DNA of 64,000 nucleotides from Muribaculaceae bacterium (GTDB taxonomy: Bacteria > Bacteroidota > Bacteroidia > Bacteroidales > Muribaculaceae). The translations under genes and the position numbers were made by a program. Below are positions 28,610 to 37,066 of this stretch, piece by piece (position 1 is the first letter of the stretch; every line of letters begins with the position of its first letter). The DNA is taken from NCBI GenBank assembly GCA_016290325.1, contig JAEETL010000001.1, positions 186,001 to 250,000 on the forward strand, in the 5' to 3' direction. A model generated the notes under the pieces. The model saw only the letters and a program-made list of their open reading frames with translations. It ran no database searches and was not told the DNA's origin.

Positions 28610-29188
28610 ATGGAAGAAATGTATTTAGAGGAAATGCGCAACCAGTTTGCCATTCTCAAGGAGCAACTTAATAAACAGGAGATTGTCAACGACCATCTTC
28701 TCCGCAAAGCGATGAAATCCAAAAACAAAGAAATCAGCCGAACAAAGCGAGTAGTGTTCATAAGTGCCTTGTCATGCCTGATTATCTTCCCTATGACCTA
28801 TATGACTCACATGTGGAGTCTAGGATTTGCCATCGCCACGATTGCTATGGTAGCCTTTTCGGCAGCAGCCACCTATTACATCCACAAGCCGGTTGAGGAA
28901 CTCAATTTCATGAAAGATGATTTTGCCACCGTTGCCCGTGTGATGGCCAAGTTCAAGAAGCAGTATGACAACTGGCTGCGCTACGTGGCTCCCACGTTGA
29001 TAATTCCTTGGCTTATCTGGGGCTGCTATGAGTTTGCTTGGAAAAACGCTCCCGACGGCATCAATCCTTGGCTCATGTCACTACCCTTGATTGTTGGGGC
29101 TTTAATCGGCGGTCTCATTGGCGTCAAGTTCCATTTCAAGGCCGTGAATGCAGCCCAAGACATCCTCGACCAAATCGAAGAGTCATAA
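28610..29188 (+). CDS. membrane protein, probable partner of upstream sigma factor
   Basis: 192 aa with four predicted hydrophobic segments; 2 bp downstream of sigma gene. Confidence 0.7.
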   Translation: MEEMYLEEMRNQFAILKEQLNKQEIVNDHLLRKAMKSKNKEISRTKRVVFISALSCLIIFPMTYMTHMWSLGFAIATIAMVAFSAAATYYIHKPVEELNFMKDDFATVARVMAKFKKQYDNWLRYVAPTLIIPWLIWGCYEFAWKNAPDGINPWLMSLPLIVGALIGGLIGVKFHFKAVNAAQDILDQIEES

Positions 29189-29230
29189 TTCAGGTTTTAA
29201 AAATTGATAAGTTTAAAAGGATGGGGAAAT

Positions 29231-30112
29231 TTACTTTCTCCATCTTTTTAGTTTAGGGAAGAAGGCTAGCATCATCTGCTTGTATTCCTCGCGGGTCATG
29301 GGCTTGGGCATGTGTTTGTTGACCTCGTCCACAAACTGGCTGCAATGTTTTATCATCTCGTCCATCGTGCAGTCCTGGAGGAAACGGCCATCATCATAGC
29401 AGTACTTGCAGTAATCAAAGTTAATGCTGCCGTCGGCATTGTGGCCGCAGTCATCGTTGCAGGTCAACGGCATGCCGCAGCTCTGGCAGAACTGTGGCAA
29501 CTGGCCCGGTTGCAAGGTCTTTTCCTTAGGCGGGAATGTCGATTCATAGGCCTCAAAGGCTTCGGGATCCATATCGGCCACAAAGTAACCCATGGGAGGC
29601 GTGTAGGTCCCCTCGATGCCGTCCAAGTAGCCTGGGATAAGTTCTTGAGCGAGGAAATAAGGCACCACGGCATCTTCGGGCTCGGCATGATAGTGGATGT
29701 TGAGGCTGCTGGCAAGTACAAACCCAGCGTGCTTGTAGAAATCGATGTTGCCCTCCATGGTCAGTACGCCGATGCCCATCTCGCGGGCCTTCTCCAGAGC
29801 ATATTGCAGCAGTTTCAGGCCATACCCCTTGCGCTTATTGTCAGGATGGATGCTGATGGGGCCAAAGGTCCAAGATGGCAGTGTGGTACCGTCCTTCTTC
29901 ACGATTTGGGCTTTAGAGAACATCACGTGGCCGATGATGCGCCCGTCCTCCTCCATCACCAAGTCCAATTCAGGAATAAAATCGGGGTTATCACGGAATC
30001 GGTTAAGTACATAGTGTTCAGTGCATCCCGGGCGGTACACGTTCCAAAACGCCTCACGGGTGAGGTTTTCCACCTCTCGATAGTCCTGCGGTTGTTCTAA
30101 TCTTATTTCCAT
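29231..30112 (-). CDS. GNAT N-acetyltransferase fused to C-terminal putative zinc-ribbon domain
   Basis: GNAT core (SIHPDNKRKGYGLKLLQYALEKAREMG) followed by CQSCGMPLTCNDDCGHNADGSINFDYCKYCYDDG. Confidence 0.88.
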   Translation of the reverse strand: MEIRLEQPQDYREVENLTREAFWNVYRPGCTEHYVLNRFRDNPDFIPELDLVMEEDGRIIGHVMFSKAQIVKKDGTTLPSWTFGPISIHPDNKRKGYGLKLLQYALEKAREMGIGVLTMEGNIDFYKHAGFVLASSLNIHYHAEPEDAVVPYFLAQELIPGYLDGIEGTYTPPMGYFVADMDPEAFEAYESTFPPKEKTLQPGQLPQFCQSCGMPLTCNDDCGHNADGSINFDYCKYCYDDGRFLQDCTMDEMIKHCSQFVDEVNKHMPKPMTREEYKQMMLAFFPKLKRWRK

Positions 30113-30304
30113 ATTGTAATAGGTTTTATGCAATGCAGATAATCATTGAACAAAGTTACTGCAAATTTCCCAACTACCATAGTGTTGACCAGCGAAATGA
30201 AATGTTGTGTCCGATAAAAGACTATTTATCCGTTATAATATCATGTATTATGGCTATATCGCTGTACTTGCGGCATAGGGGAACTTACTTCTTTAGGCGA
30301 GCAG

Positions 30305-30422
30305 GTCAAAGGCCTGAACAAGGCCAGCGGCCTTGAATTGAAGAAACCCTAGGGTGCGAGGGCCGTAGGTCCTCGTGGCCTAGGGATAGGCAATACCTTC
30401 GACACGGGCCCTGAAAGGGGCC
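30305..30422 (+). repeat. hairpin-rich structured element, unit A (three stem-loops)
   Basis: HP1 CAAGGCC-AGC-GGCCTTG 30319-30335; HP2 CCCTAGG...CCTAGGG 30347-30385; HP3 GGGCCCTGAAAGGGGCC 30406-30422. Confidence 0.7.
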
Positions 30423-30468
30423 ACTAAATGCGTCATATACATCTTGTAAATTACATGATTAAGTTATT

Positions 30469-30588
30469 GGCCCTCTTCGAGGCCCATTTCGTTTCCAGTC
30501 AGCATCCCCCAGGCCACACGAGGTCTTACGACCTGTGCGCCCTGGGGTTAATCAAGTCAAGGCTTACAGCCTTGTGCGGGCCTTTAGT
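30469..30588 (-). repeat. hairpin-rich structured element, unit B (inverted, diverged copy of unit A)
   Basis: HP3 GGCCCTCTTCGAGGCCC 30469-30485; HP2 CCCCAGG...CCTGGGG 30507-30547; HP1 CAAGGCTTACAGCCTTG 30558-30574; reverse complement aligns with unit A over its full length. Confidence 0.7.
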
Positions 30589-30764
30589 CTGCTTCCTTTA
30601 GCTGAGACAAATGAAACGAGTATCGAACCACACAAATTCAATCGAAGTGGCGGTTATATGTGACTGAAAAGGCTGAAAAAAGATTGTCTGCTACTTTTTC
30701 GCGGCCAGATATGATTGGAATTTGAGCGAATGTTAGTACATTTACTGCGCTAAATACAAGAGTC

Positions 30765-31199
30765 ATGAATATAGACGATTATCTCGACAAGCCTTACTGG
30801 ATTATAGACATCCTGCCGATGCAGGTGCCTCGAGACGCTGGCGGGCAATATTTCGCGGTAGAGCGGTACTATCTCGATAGGATTGGCCTGCTGCGCGAGA
30901 AATATGCGCAATTGTTGATTAAGTTGAACTGTTACCATGACATCTCCGTCAGCCACGATGGAGAGAACTGGAAACGTAATCCCGACCCTGAGGATATGGA
31001 ACGCTGGCTCGGTGCCTGCCTGTCGGTTGGTCCCACAGAACCCTCGCTATTCATCATGGTGAAACAAGAGAACACTTTGATGATGGCAAATCGTGACAAC
31101 ACTTACATCACGATCTATAATCCCACGGATGGGTTTATTGACTTGCTGCGCCAGTTGGCTAGCGCCGAAGGCCTATTCGTTTGGAAAGGAAACAATTGA
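30765..31199 (+). CDS. hypothetical protein (144 aa)
   Basis: Intact ORF MNIDDYLDKPYWIIDILPMQVPRDAGGQYFAVERYYL; same strand as following genes. Confidence 0.75.
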   Translation: MNIDDYLDKPYWIIDILPMQVPRDAGGQYFAVERYYLDRIGLLREKYAQLLIKLNCYHDISVSHDGENWKRNPDPEDMERWLGACLSVGPTEPSLFIMVKQENTLMMANRDNTYITIYNPTDGFIDLLRQLASAEGLFVWKGNN

Positions 31200-31211
31200 G
31201 ATTGAAGAAAT

Positions 31212-31757
31212 ATGGCAAATCCAAAAACTAAACAAGAACTGCTGGCCGCGATGACTGACGGCTATGCAAAACTTAAAGAGCAAATCGCCAAGATGTCTCA
31301 AGACGAGATCTCGGCACCATTTGAATTTGTGTCAGATCCTAAGAAATGCGGCGTGAGGTGGCAATATGACAAATGCCTTAGGGACTTGCTGATTCACCTC
31401 TATGAATGGCAGGTGCTGATGCGGGAGTTTGTGCAGAATATCCGTGATGGACATCAGCGGGATTATCTGCCTGATGAGTACCGCAAGAACTATCACGAGA
31501 TGGACAAGATGCTGGTCGAGAAGCACCAGCAAACACCGCTAGAGGAGGCCACCCGCCTGCTGGATGAGACGCATAACGAGATGCTGAGTCTGGCTGAAAG
31601 CTTCACCGAAGAGGAACTTTTCACGAAGGGCTTCTACAAGTGCACCTATACCACTACCATGGCGGCCTATTTTGTGAGTGTCACATCTAGCCCATACTCT
31701 CAGGCCGTGAAATTGCTCAAGACCCACCAGAAACAATTCGCCAAGGGTAAGAAATGA
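31212..31757 (+). CDS. ClbS/DfsB family four-helix bundle protein
   Basis: KTKQELLAAMTDGYAKLKEQIAKMS...VRWQYDKCLRDLLIHLYEWQVLM. Confidence 0.85.
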   Translation: MANPKTKQELLAAMTDGYAKLKEQIAKMSQDEISAPFEFVSDPKKCGVRWQYDKCLRDLLIHLYEWQVLMREFVQNIRDGHQRDYLPDEYRKNYHEMDKMLVEKHQQTPLEEATRLLDETHNEMLSLAESFTEEELFTKGFYKCTYTTTMAAYFVSVTSSPYSQAVKLLKTHQKQFAKGKK

Positions 31758-32617
31758 CGTTGAAACGGGCCATATTAGTTGTGCTGGCCTGCTGGTGCGC
31801 GTTGGTGTGCATGGCAGGGCACTTTGTCGAGGATTCAGTCAAGGTGGATGGACACATGCGCCACTTGGTGATGTACCTGCCTGACGGATTGCGGCAAGGT
31901 GCGCCAGTGGTGTTCGTACTTCATGGCTATGGTGCTGGCATCTGGCGCGAGAACCCGATGGTCTCAACGGCCGACAGGCACGGCTTCGCGGTGTGCATCC
32001 CCGAGGGGCTCCGAGACCCCCAAGGCGAGCGTAGCTGGAACGTGGGCTACCCCTTTCAAGCGGGTTGGCAGGTGGATGACGTGAAAGCCTTGTGCCGCAT
32101 GGCGCGCCATGTTCAAAAACGATACCACCTAAGCCACGAAAACACCTTTCTCACGGGCATGTCCAATGGTGGCGAGATGTGTTACTTGATGGCCTATAGT
32201 AAGCAAAAAACCTTCAAAGCGGTAGCGCCCATCGCGGGACTGACGATGGCATGGATGTATGAGCGCATGGATGCTCCGCGCCCCATCCCACTGATGGAAA
32301 TCCATGGTACTGAGGACCGCGTGTCGGAGTGGACAGGAGACATGGAAAACAAGGGCGGCTGGGGTGCCTACCTGCCCGTGCCCATCGCTATCGGTTATTG
32401 GGTGGCAAAGAACCGTTGCACCAGTGAGCAGGTCGAGCGCGTCGCGAGCATTCGGGGACACGAGGGGCACCCGATCATCAAGCACCGCTATAGCGGCAGC
32501 ACGACAGGCTGCGACGTGTGGCTCTATGAGGTGGTGGGTGGCGTCCACTCATGGTTCACCAGCGACATGGACACCGGCGAGGAGATTTGGCAATTCTTTG
32601 CCCACTATATCAAGTGA
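31754..32617 (+). CDS. secreted alpha/beta-hydrolase (PHB-depolymerase/LpqC-type esterase)
   Basis: Signal peptide; PVVFVLHGYGAG, FLTGMSNGGEMCYLMA (GxSxG), IHGTEDRV. Confidence 0.88.
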   Translation: MTLKRAILVVLACWCALVCMAGHFVEDSVKVDGHMRHLVMYLPDGLRQGAPVVFVLHGYGAGIWRENPMVSTADRHGFAVCIPEGLRDPQGERSWNVGYPFQAGWQVDDVKALCRMARHVQKRYHLSHENTFLTGMSNGGEMCYLMAYSKQKTFKAVAPIAGLTMAWMYERMDAPRPIPLMEIHGTEDRVSEWTGDMENKGGWGAYLPVPIAIGYWVAKNRCTSEQVERVASIRGHEGHPIIKHRYSGSTTGCDVWLYEVVGGVHSWFTSDMDTGEEIWQFFAHYIK

Positions 32618-32629
32618 TGTGATGGTGAG

Positions 32630-33076
32630 TTACTGATCAGCAGATTTTTGCTGGCCCATAATAGAGCGCATTGTGCTGATTTCCTGAATATTATTGAAGA
32701 GACTGATGCCGCCGACGGTCATCAGCAGAGAAAGTATCGCGGCTGTGATTAACCGTGAATTATCGCTTAGCCACAGCAATATGCCTGATATCAACTGGTG
32801 GTTGGCGATGTCACCCTGCCCGCCAAAGATATTAAACAGTGGCACATCGGTTGGCAAGGAAAGAACAAATGCTATGGCAATTCCACCACTGATGATTCCC
32901 AAGAATAACGCGGCTACCATAGCCATCTTGTAGCGACGTAGGGTCGCTTCCTGGTGCTGTTTGATGTACTCCACAGCGTCCAAGCGCCTAGTCAATGATG
33001 CCATAAAGGCATCACCATCATCGAAATGCGGTTTCTGGGCGAGGAAGAGTTCCTCAAGTGCTTTATCTTTGTTCAT
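32630..33076 (-). CDS. membrane protein, probable anti-sigma partner
   Basis: 148 aa, two hydrophobic segments; downstream of sigma gene 33145-33624 on same strand. Confidence 0.7.
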   Translation of the reverse strand: MNKDKALEELFLAQKPHFDDGDAFMASLTRRLDAVEYIKQHQEATLRRYKMAMVAALFLGIISGGIAIAFVLSLPTDVPLFNIFGGQGDIANHQLISGILLWLSDNSRLITAAILSLLMTVGGISLFNNIQEISTMRSIMGQQKSADQ

Positions 33077-33144
33077 AACTGTAGGTTTGATAAATTAGGC
33101 TGCGTCTCGGGTTAAAAAAAGAATAAATCCTTTTTGTTCACCTC

Positions 33145-33624
33145 TCAACTTGCTCTAATTTTGGCTTTTAGTTTGTCACGTCCTCGTGAGAGTTGTTGCT
33201 TGACTGCATCCTGCGATGCGTCGGTAATGGTGGCGATTTCCTTGATGCTGTATCCGTTCAGATAGAATAGAGTGATGGCTGAGCGTTCCTTGGGCGGCAA
33301 GGTGCGCAGAGCCAGGTAGAGGTCCTGATGCTCGAAACTGGAATCGGCTGCCGTGCCACTGATGATTGTTCGGGCCTCATCGATGCTGTCCATTGTGCGG
33401 CAACTCGCCTTATGGTTCAAGAATGTGTTGTAGGCAATCTTGAAGAGCCAGGAGCGGAATTTCCCCTTGTCCTGATATCCCGCTAGCGAGAGGTAGGCTT
33501 TTACCAAAGCATCTTGTGCCAGGTCATCGGCATCGTCCTTGTTGCCGCAGCACAGGGCGAGCAAGAAGCCTCGAAGGGCCTCTTGCTCACGTTCCACATG
33601 CGCTATGAAGACTTCGCGGGTCAC
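33145..33624 (-). CDS. ECF-type RNA polymerase sigma factor
   Basis: DDADDLAQDALVKAYLSLAGYQDKGKFRSWLFKIAYNTFLNHK...LPPKERSAITLFYLNGYSIKEIATIT. Confidence 0.92.
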   Translation of the reverse strand: MTREVFIAHVEREQEALRGFLLALCCGNKDDADDLAQDALVKAYLSLAGYQDKGKFRSWLFKIAYNTFLNHKASCRTMDSIDEARTIISGTAADSSFEHQDLYLALRTLPPKERSAITLFYLNGYSIKEIATITDASQDAVKQQLSRGRDKLKAKIRAS

Positions 33625-33627
33625 AGG

Positions 33628-34074
33628 TTACACTTGCTCAGTCACACTCTTTTCCTCAGCCTCAATATCCTTGGCGAGCATCTTCTTGCCCACGAAATAA
33701 TTCACAAGAAATGCAATGCCCACACCAAGGGATAGCAAACCGAAACAAATGGCAGTTAAGGGATCATCGGTGCCTCCGAGTTGGTTTTCTCCAAGGAAAA
33801 TGCCAAAGCCAATCAAGCCGATGCCAAGCAGCGTGGCGAGACATCCCCACAGCAGTTTCGTGAGCAGTTTTTCCTTCAGCAGTTTGGGCTTGGGCGAAAT
33901 CTTTTTCATGATTTCTTCGATGTCCATCTCGGGATTCTTCTCGATGGCGGCCAGCACGATTTGTGTGCGTTGGTTGGTCTCATTCATCTTCTTGCGAACA
34001 ATAAACCACACGAGCATGATGGGAAGTACACAACAGATTGCAATTGGCACTAATATTTCAGAAATTGGATTCAT
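33628..34074 (-). CDS. membrane protein (DUF6249-like)
   Basis: 148 aa; three TM segments with cytoplasmic EIMKKISPKPKLLKEKLLTK; 3 bp upstream of sigma gene. Confidence 0.7.
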   Translation of the reverse strand: MNPISEILVPIAICCVLPIMLVWFIVRKKMNETNQRTQIVLAAIEKNPEMDIEEIMKKISPKPKLLKEKLLTKLLWGCLATLLGIGLIGFGIFLGENQLGGTDDPLTAICFGLLSLGVGIAFLVNYFVGKKMLAKDIEAEEKSVTEQV

Positions 34075-34125
34075 TTTTTTTGAATTATGACGTTAAACTT
34101 TTGACTTTATAAACTTACCTGGGTC

Positions 34126-34184
34126 CTGCGGCTTGCACCGCAGTTCACTCATATAACAAGCCCGGACGCCAAAAGGTGACGTCC
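34126..34184. repeat. intergenic double-hairpin cassette
   Basis: CTGCGG-CTTGCA-CCGCAG 34126-34143 and GGACGCC-AAAA-GGTGACGTCC 34164-34184. Confidence 0.5.
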
Positions 34185-34247
34185 AAGGCAATTTTTCCAA
34201 TTATTTAATGAACAGATTGATCTAATAATGTTGTTACAGTTGTCTGA

Positions 34248-35357
34248 TTATGTTGTTTTTGTTGTTTGATTGAGCAGGCTGTGGATGAAGGCTGCCATCG
34301 CCTCGTCATGCTTGCGGACGTCGCGGTAGAGGGCCAGCTGGTTGCGGGTGCGGTCCAGGTTATGGGTGGAATATTTGGTTTTGTAATAGGTATCACCATT
34401 GATGTAGTCGGCCAGGAAACGCACGCACTGCATGAAGGGGAACAGCGCCACGGCATAGGGTAGGTGCTCGATTTCGATAGGCGTGAGGAAGTCGCGAGCC
34501 GACTCCAGATAGCCTCTCGTGAAGGCCTTGAATATCTCCTCGTTGAAGCCCACGTGAGAGAGGTCGGGATCGTCCTCGGCAGTGAAATTAGCTCCAGTGC
34601 GCAGGAAGTCGCCGTAGTCCGAGAAGATGAACGACGGCATTACCGTGTCCAGGTCGATGACGCACAGCACCTGGCCATCCTTGTCAAACAGCATGTTGTT
34701 GACCTTGGTGTCGCAGTGGCAGATGCGCTTGGGCAAACTGCCCTCGCGGTAGAGGCGTTCGGCCTGGCACATCTCATCGGCATCGCGTTCCAGCTCATCG
34801 ACGATGTCACGCACCTCGTCAAGGCGACCCGCAGCATTGTTCTCCACGGCCTCGCGCAGTTGTCTCATGCGCAGTTCCATATTGTGGAAATCGGGGATAG
34901 TCTCGCCCAGTTGCTCGGGCACATCCACCAGCATTTTCTCAAAGTTACCGAATGCTTTGCCGCAGTCGTAGGCGCTCTCAGGGGTGACAGCCTCGTTGGT
35001 GACAGTATCGGGGATATACACCATCACGCGCCAGTAGCGGTCGGCCTCGTCGCGATGATAGGTCTTGCCATCGTGAGCCTTGATGAATTGCAACACTTTA
35101 CGGTCGATGTTATCGGTACCGCTGGTTTCCAGCTTGTGGCGGATATGGGCAGTCACCACCTCGATGTTATGTTGCAGCAGGTCCACGTCCTGAAAAATAG
35201 CATTGTTAATGCGTTGCAATACATAGTCGGGTGAATCGCCCTCAGTAACAACGCGATAAGTGTCGTTAATAAGGCCGTTACCCAAAGGCTTAACATCCTT
35301 GACCTTGCCTGTTATCTCAAATTGTGCCAGTATGCTGGCAGTATCAATTGTTTCCAT
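34248..35357 (-). CDS. phosphotransferase (APH-like), N-acetylhexosamine kinase type
   Basis: LGNGLINDTYRV, RICHCDTKVNNMLFDKDGQVLCVIDLDTVMPSF; start at 35357 or 35369. Confidence 0.85.
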   Translation of the reverse strand: METIDTASILAQFEITGKVKDVKPLGNGLINDTYRVVTEGDSPDYVLQRINNAIFQDVDLLQHNIEVVTAHIRHKLETSGTDNIDRKVLQFIKAHDGKTYHRDEADRYWRVMVYIPDTVTNEAVTPESAYDCGKAFGNFEKMLVDVPEQLGETIPDFHNMELRMRQLREAVENNAAGRLDEVRDIVDELERDADEMCQAERLYREGSLPKRICHCDTKVNNMLFDKDGQVLCVIDLDTVMPSFIFSDYGDFLRTGANFTAEDDPDLSHVGFNEEIFKAFTRGYLESARDFLTPIEIEHLPYAVALFPFMQCVRFLADYINGDTYYKTKYSTHNLDRTRNQLALYRDVRKHDEAMAAFIHSLLNQTTKTT

Positions 35358-35365
35358 GACAATAT

Positions 35366-35386
35366 TCATTAATCACTAATCACTAA
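35366..35386. repeat. period-7 array (TCATTAA TCACTAA TCACTAA) spanning GH109 stop and kinase start
   Basis: Three 7-bp units read directly. Confidence 0.75.
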
Positions 35387-36924
35387 TCAGCATCTTTAGA
35401 TGCTTTCTTCCAATACTTAGCGCCTTTGGCCTTCAGTTTCTCAGTGAAGGCCACGGCGGTGGCTCGTGCAGCGGCTTCGTCCTCGGGCTTGGCCCAGGCA
35501 TGGCGGTATCCACGGAATCTGCTCCACTCGCCTCGGGTGAAATCGGGCACCTGTACCGGCTTGTTGCCATTGTTCATCGAGAGGCACCCCAGTTCGGCCA
35601 GGCAGCACCATTCGGCCAGGTCATACACGTCAATGTCGAGCGGTAGCCCATTCTGCAGGCAATAGACCAGGCGCGAGTCCATGATGAAATCCATGCCTCC
35701 ATGACCACCCACTTCCTTAGCCTCCTCGCCATAGCGTTTCACGAGAGGCGAGGTGAACCTCTGCAGGAGCGCCTCGGTATCCTCTTTGCTCAGATAGGAG
35801 TGGCCAGTATAGTCCTTGCTGACGTTGACGCCGGCTTTTGCCATCACGTCCTTGGCCAGCGCGAATCCCTCGACGGGATATTTGTTGACAAAGCCCTTGG
35901 TGCCGGTGAGTTGGTACATGCGGTTATAGGGTTGCGGCGTCATCACGTTGTGGTGGATCTCGATGACCTTGCCCTTCTCGGTCGAGATGAGTGTGGTGGT
36001 GTGGTCACCGTTCTTGAAGTCGGTGCAATACTCGCCTGTGCGAGCCTTGAACAGTACCTGTCCATTAAAGGAGCGGGTATCCATCGCAACCAGTGTTCTC
36101 ATGCGGTCGCCGCGGTGAAGGTTAAGCACTTGCGCGATAGGGCCCAGGCCATGGGTGGGATAAACATCGCCGCGGAACTTGCTGTTGTAGTCCAGACGCC
36201 ACCCCAACTTATCATCGTCACCGCTTTTCCAATATTCGTCCCAATAGGGCGACAGCTCATGGCGGTAAGCTCCTTGCACATAGATGACTTCGCCCAGCAG
36301 ACCCCTCTGAGCCATGTAGAGCGAGTTAAGTTCAAAGAAGTCATAGCAGCAGTTCTCAAGCATCATCACGTGCAGGCGCTTGCTCTCGCTCAGGTTGATG
36401 AGCGACCATATTTCAGTCATGTTCATCGCAGAGGGTACCTCGATGGCGACGTGATGGCCGTGCTCAAGCGCCTCGCGTGCTACCAGATAGTGGTGGAGCC
36501 AATCGGTGGCGATATACACCAGGTCGATATCGTTGCGTTTACATAGATCCTTATAACCATCCTCGCCGTAATAAATGTCGGCAGCGGGCATTGACGCCTT
36601 ACGCAGAATGTCCTGGCAAGCCTCGGCGCGGTCGCGCTCATGGTCACACAGGGCTTTCACCTCGATGCCAGGAATATGGGTCCAACGCTCCACTGCGTCA
36701 GGGCCACGCATACCAAGGCCGACAAATGCCACCCTCACAACGGGTATCTTCTCCACCGCCAGCCCCAATGCCGACTGTTGCCCGGCCGGGCGTTCAGGTA
36801 CTTGGGTAATAATCGTACCGTTCTGGATAGTGTATGGCCAATTAAACTGCGCCCATGTGTTTACAGGCAGTAGGGCGGCAACAGCCATTGCTAGTGCTAC
36901 TAAAAAATACCTCAGTCTATTCAT
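35383..36924 (-). CDS. Gfo/Idh/MocA-family NAD-dependent glycosidase, GH109 (alpha-N-acetylgalactosaminidase)-like
   Basis: VAFVGLGMRGPDAVERW, MLENCCYDFFELNSLYMAQRGLLGEVIYVQGAYRHEL; signal peptide after ATG at 36924; promoter at 36960-36991 supports this start. Confidence 0.83.
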   Translation of the reverse strand: MNRLRYFLVALAMAVAALLPVNTWAQFNWPYTIQNGTIITQVPERPAGQQSALGLAVEKIPVVRVAFVGLGMRGPDAVERWTHIPGIEVKALCDHERDRAEACQDILRKASMPAADIYYGEDGYKDLCKRNDIDLVYIATDWLHHYLVAREALEHGHHVAIEVPSAMNMTEIWSLINLSESKRLHVMMLENCCYDFFELNSLYMAQRGLLGEVIYVQGAYRHELSPYWDEYWKSGDDDKLGWRLDYNSKFRGDVYPTHGLGPIAQVLNLHRGDRMRTLVAMDTRSFNGQVLFKARTGEYCTDFKNGDHTTTLISTEKGKVIEIHHNVMTPQPYNRMYQLTGTKGFVNKYPVEGFALAKDVMAKAGVNVSKDYTGHSYLSKEDTEALLQRFTSPLVKRYGEEAKEVGGHGGMDFIMDSRLVYCLQNGLPLDIDVYDLAEWCCLAELGCLSMNNGNKPVQVPDFTRGEWSRFRGYRHAWAKPEDEAAARATAVAFTEKLKAKGAKYWKKASKDAD

Positions 36925-36959
36925 TGTTTCAGTGGATTGGATGTTGTTGATAACGGCCT

Positions 36960-36991
36960 CAAAAATAGACAAAAAAAACGAAAAGAGCAAA
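36960..36991 (-). promoter_or_regulatory. promoter of GH109-like gene (TTTG-N20-TATTTTTG)
   Basis: rc of CAAAAATA (36960-36967) and CAAA (36988-36991), spacing 20. Confidence 0.6.
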
Positions 36992-37044
36992 AAAAGCGGC
37001 AAAATGCGGGAACTGACCGCACTTTGCCACTCATTATCTTTTAG

Positions 37045-37066
37045 ACCGACACACGCGCGTGTGGTC
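37045..37066 (-). terminator. terminator-like hairpin after murA
   Basis: Perfect CACACGCGCGTGTG palindrome 37050-37063 with flanking GACC/GGTC, touching the murA stop codon. Confidence 0.5.

Noticed and set aside
29312-30100. 262-aa plus-strand ORF
   Set aside because: Antisense to the GNAT/zinc-ribbon gene; composition typical of a shadow frame.
30133-30336. 67-aa ORF entering the hairpin region
   Set aside because: No domain, runs into structured repeat; paired-base substitutions argue for non-coding function there.
30601-30760. Possible tRNA in the 30 kb gap
   Set aside because: No convincing acceptor stem/T-loop (GGTTCGA) arrangement could be found by eye; tRNAscan would be decisive.
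34464-35234. 256-aa plus-strand ORF
   Set aside because: Antisense to the phosphotransferase gene with clear kinase motifs.
35701-36546. 281-aa plus-strand ORF
   Set aside because: Antisense to the GH109-like gene.
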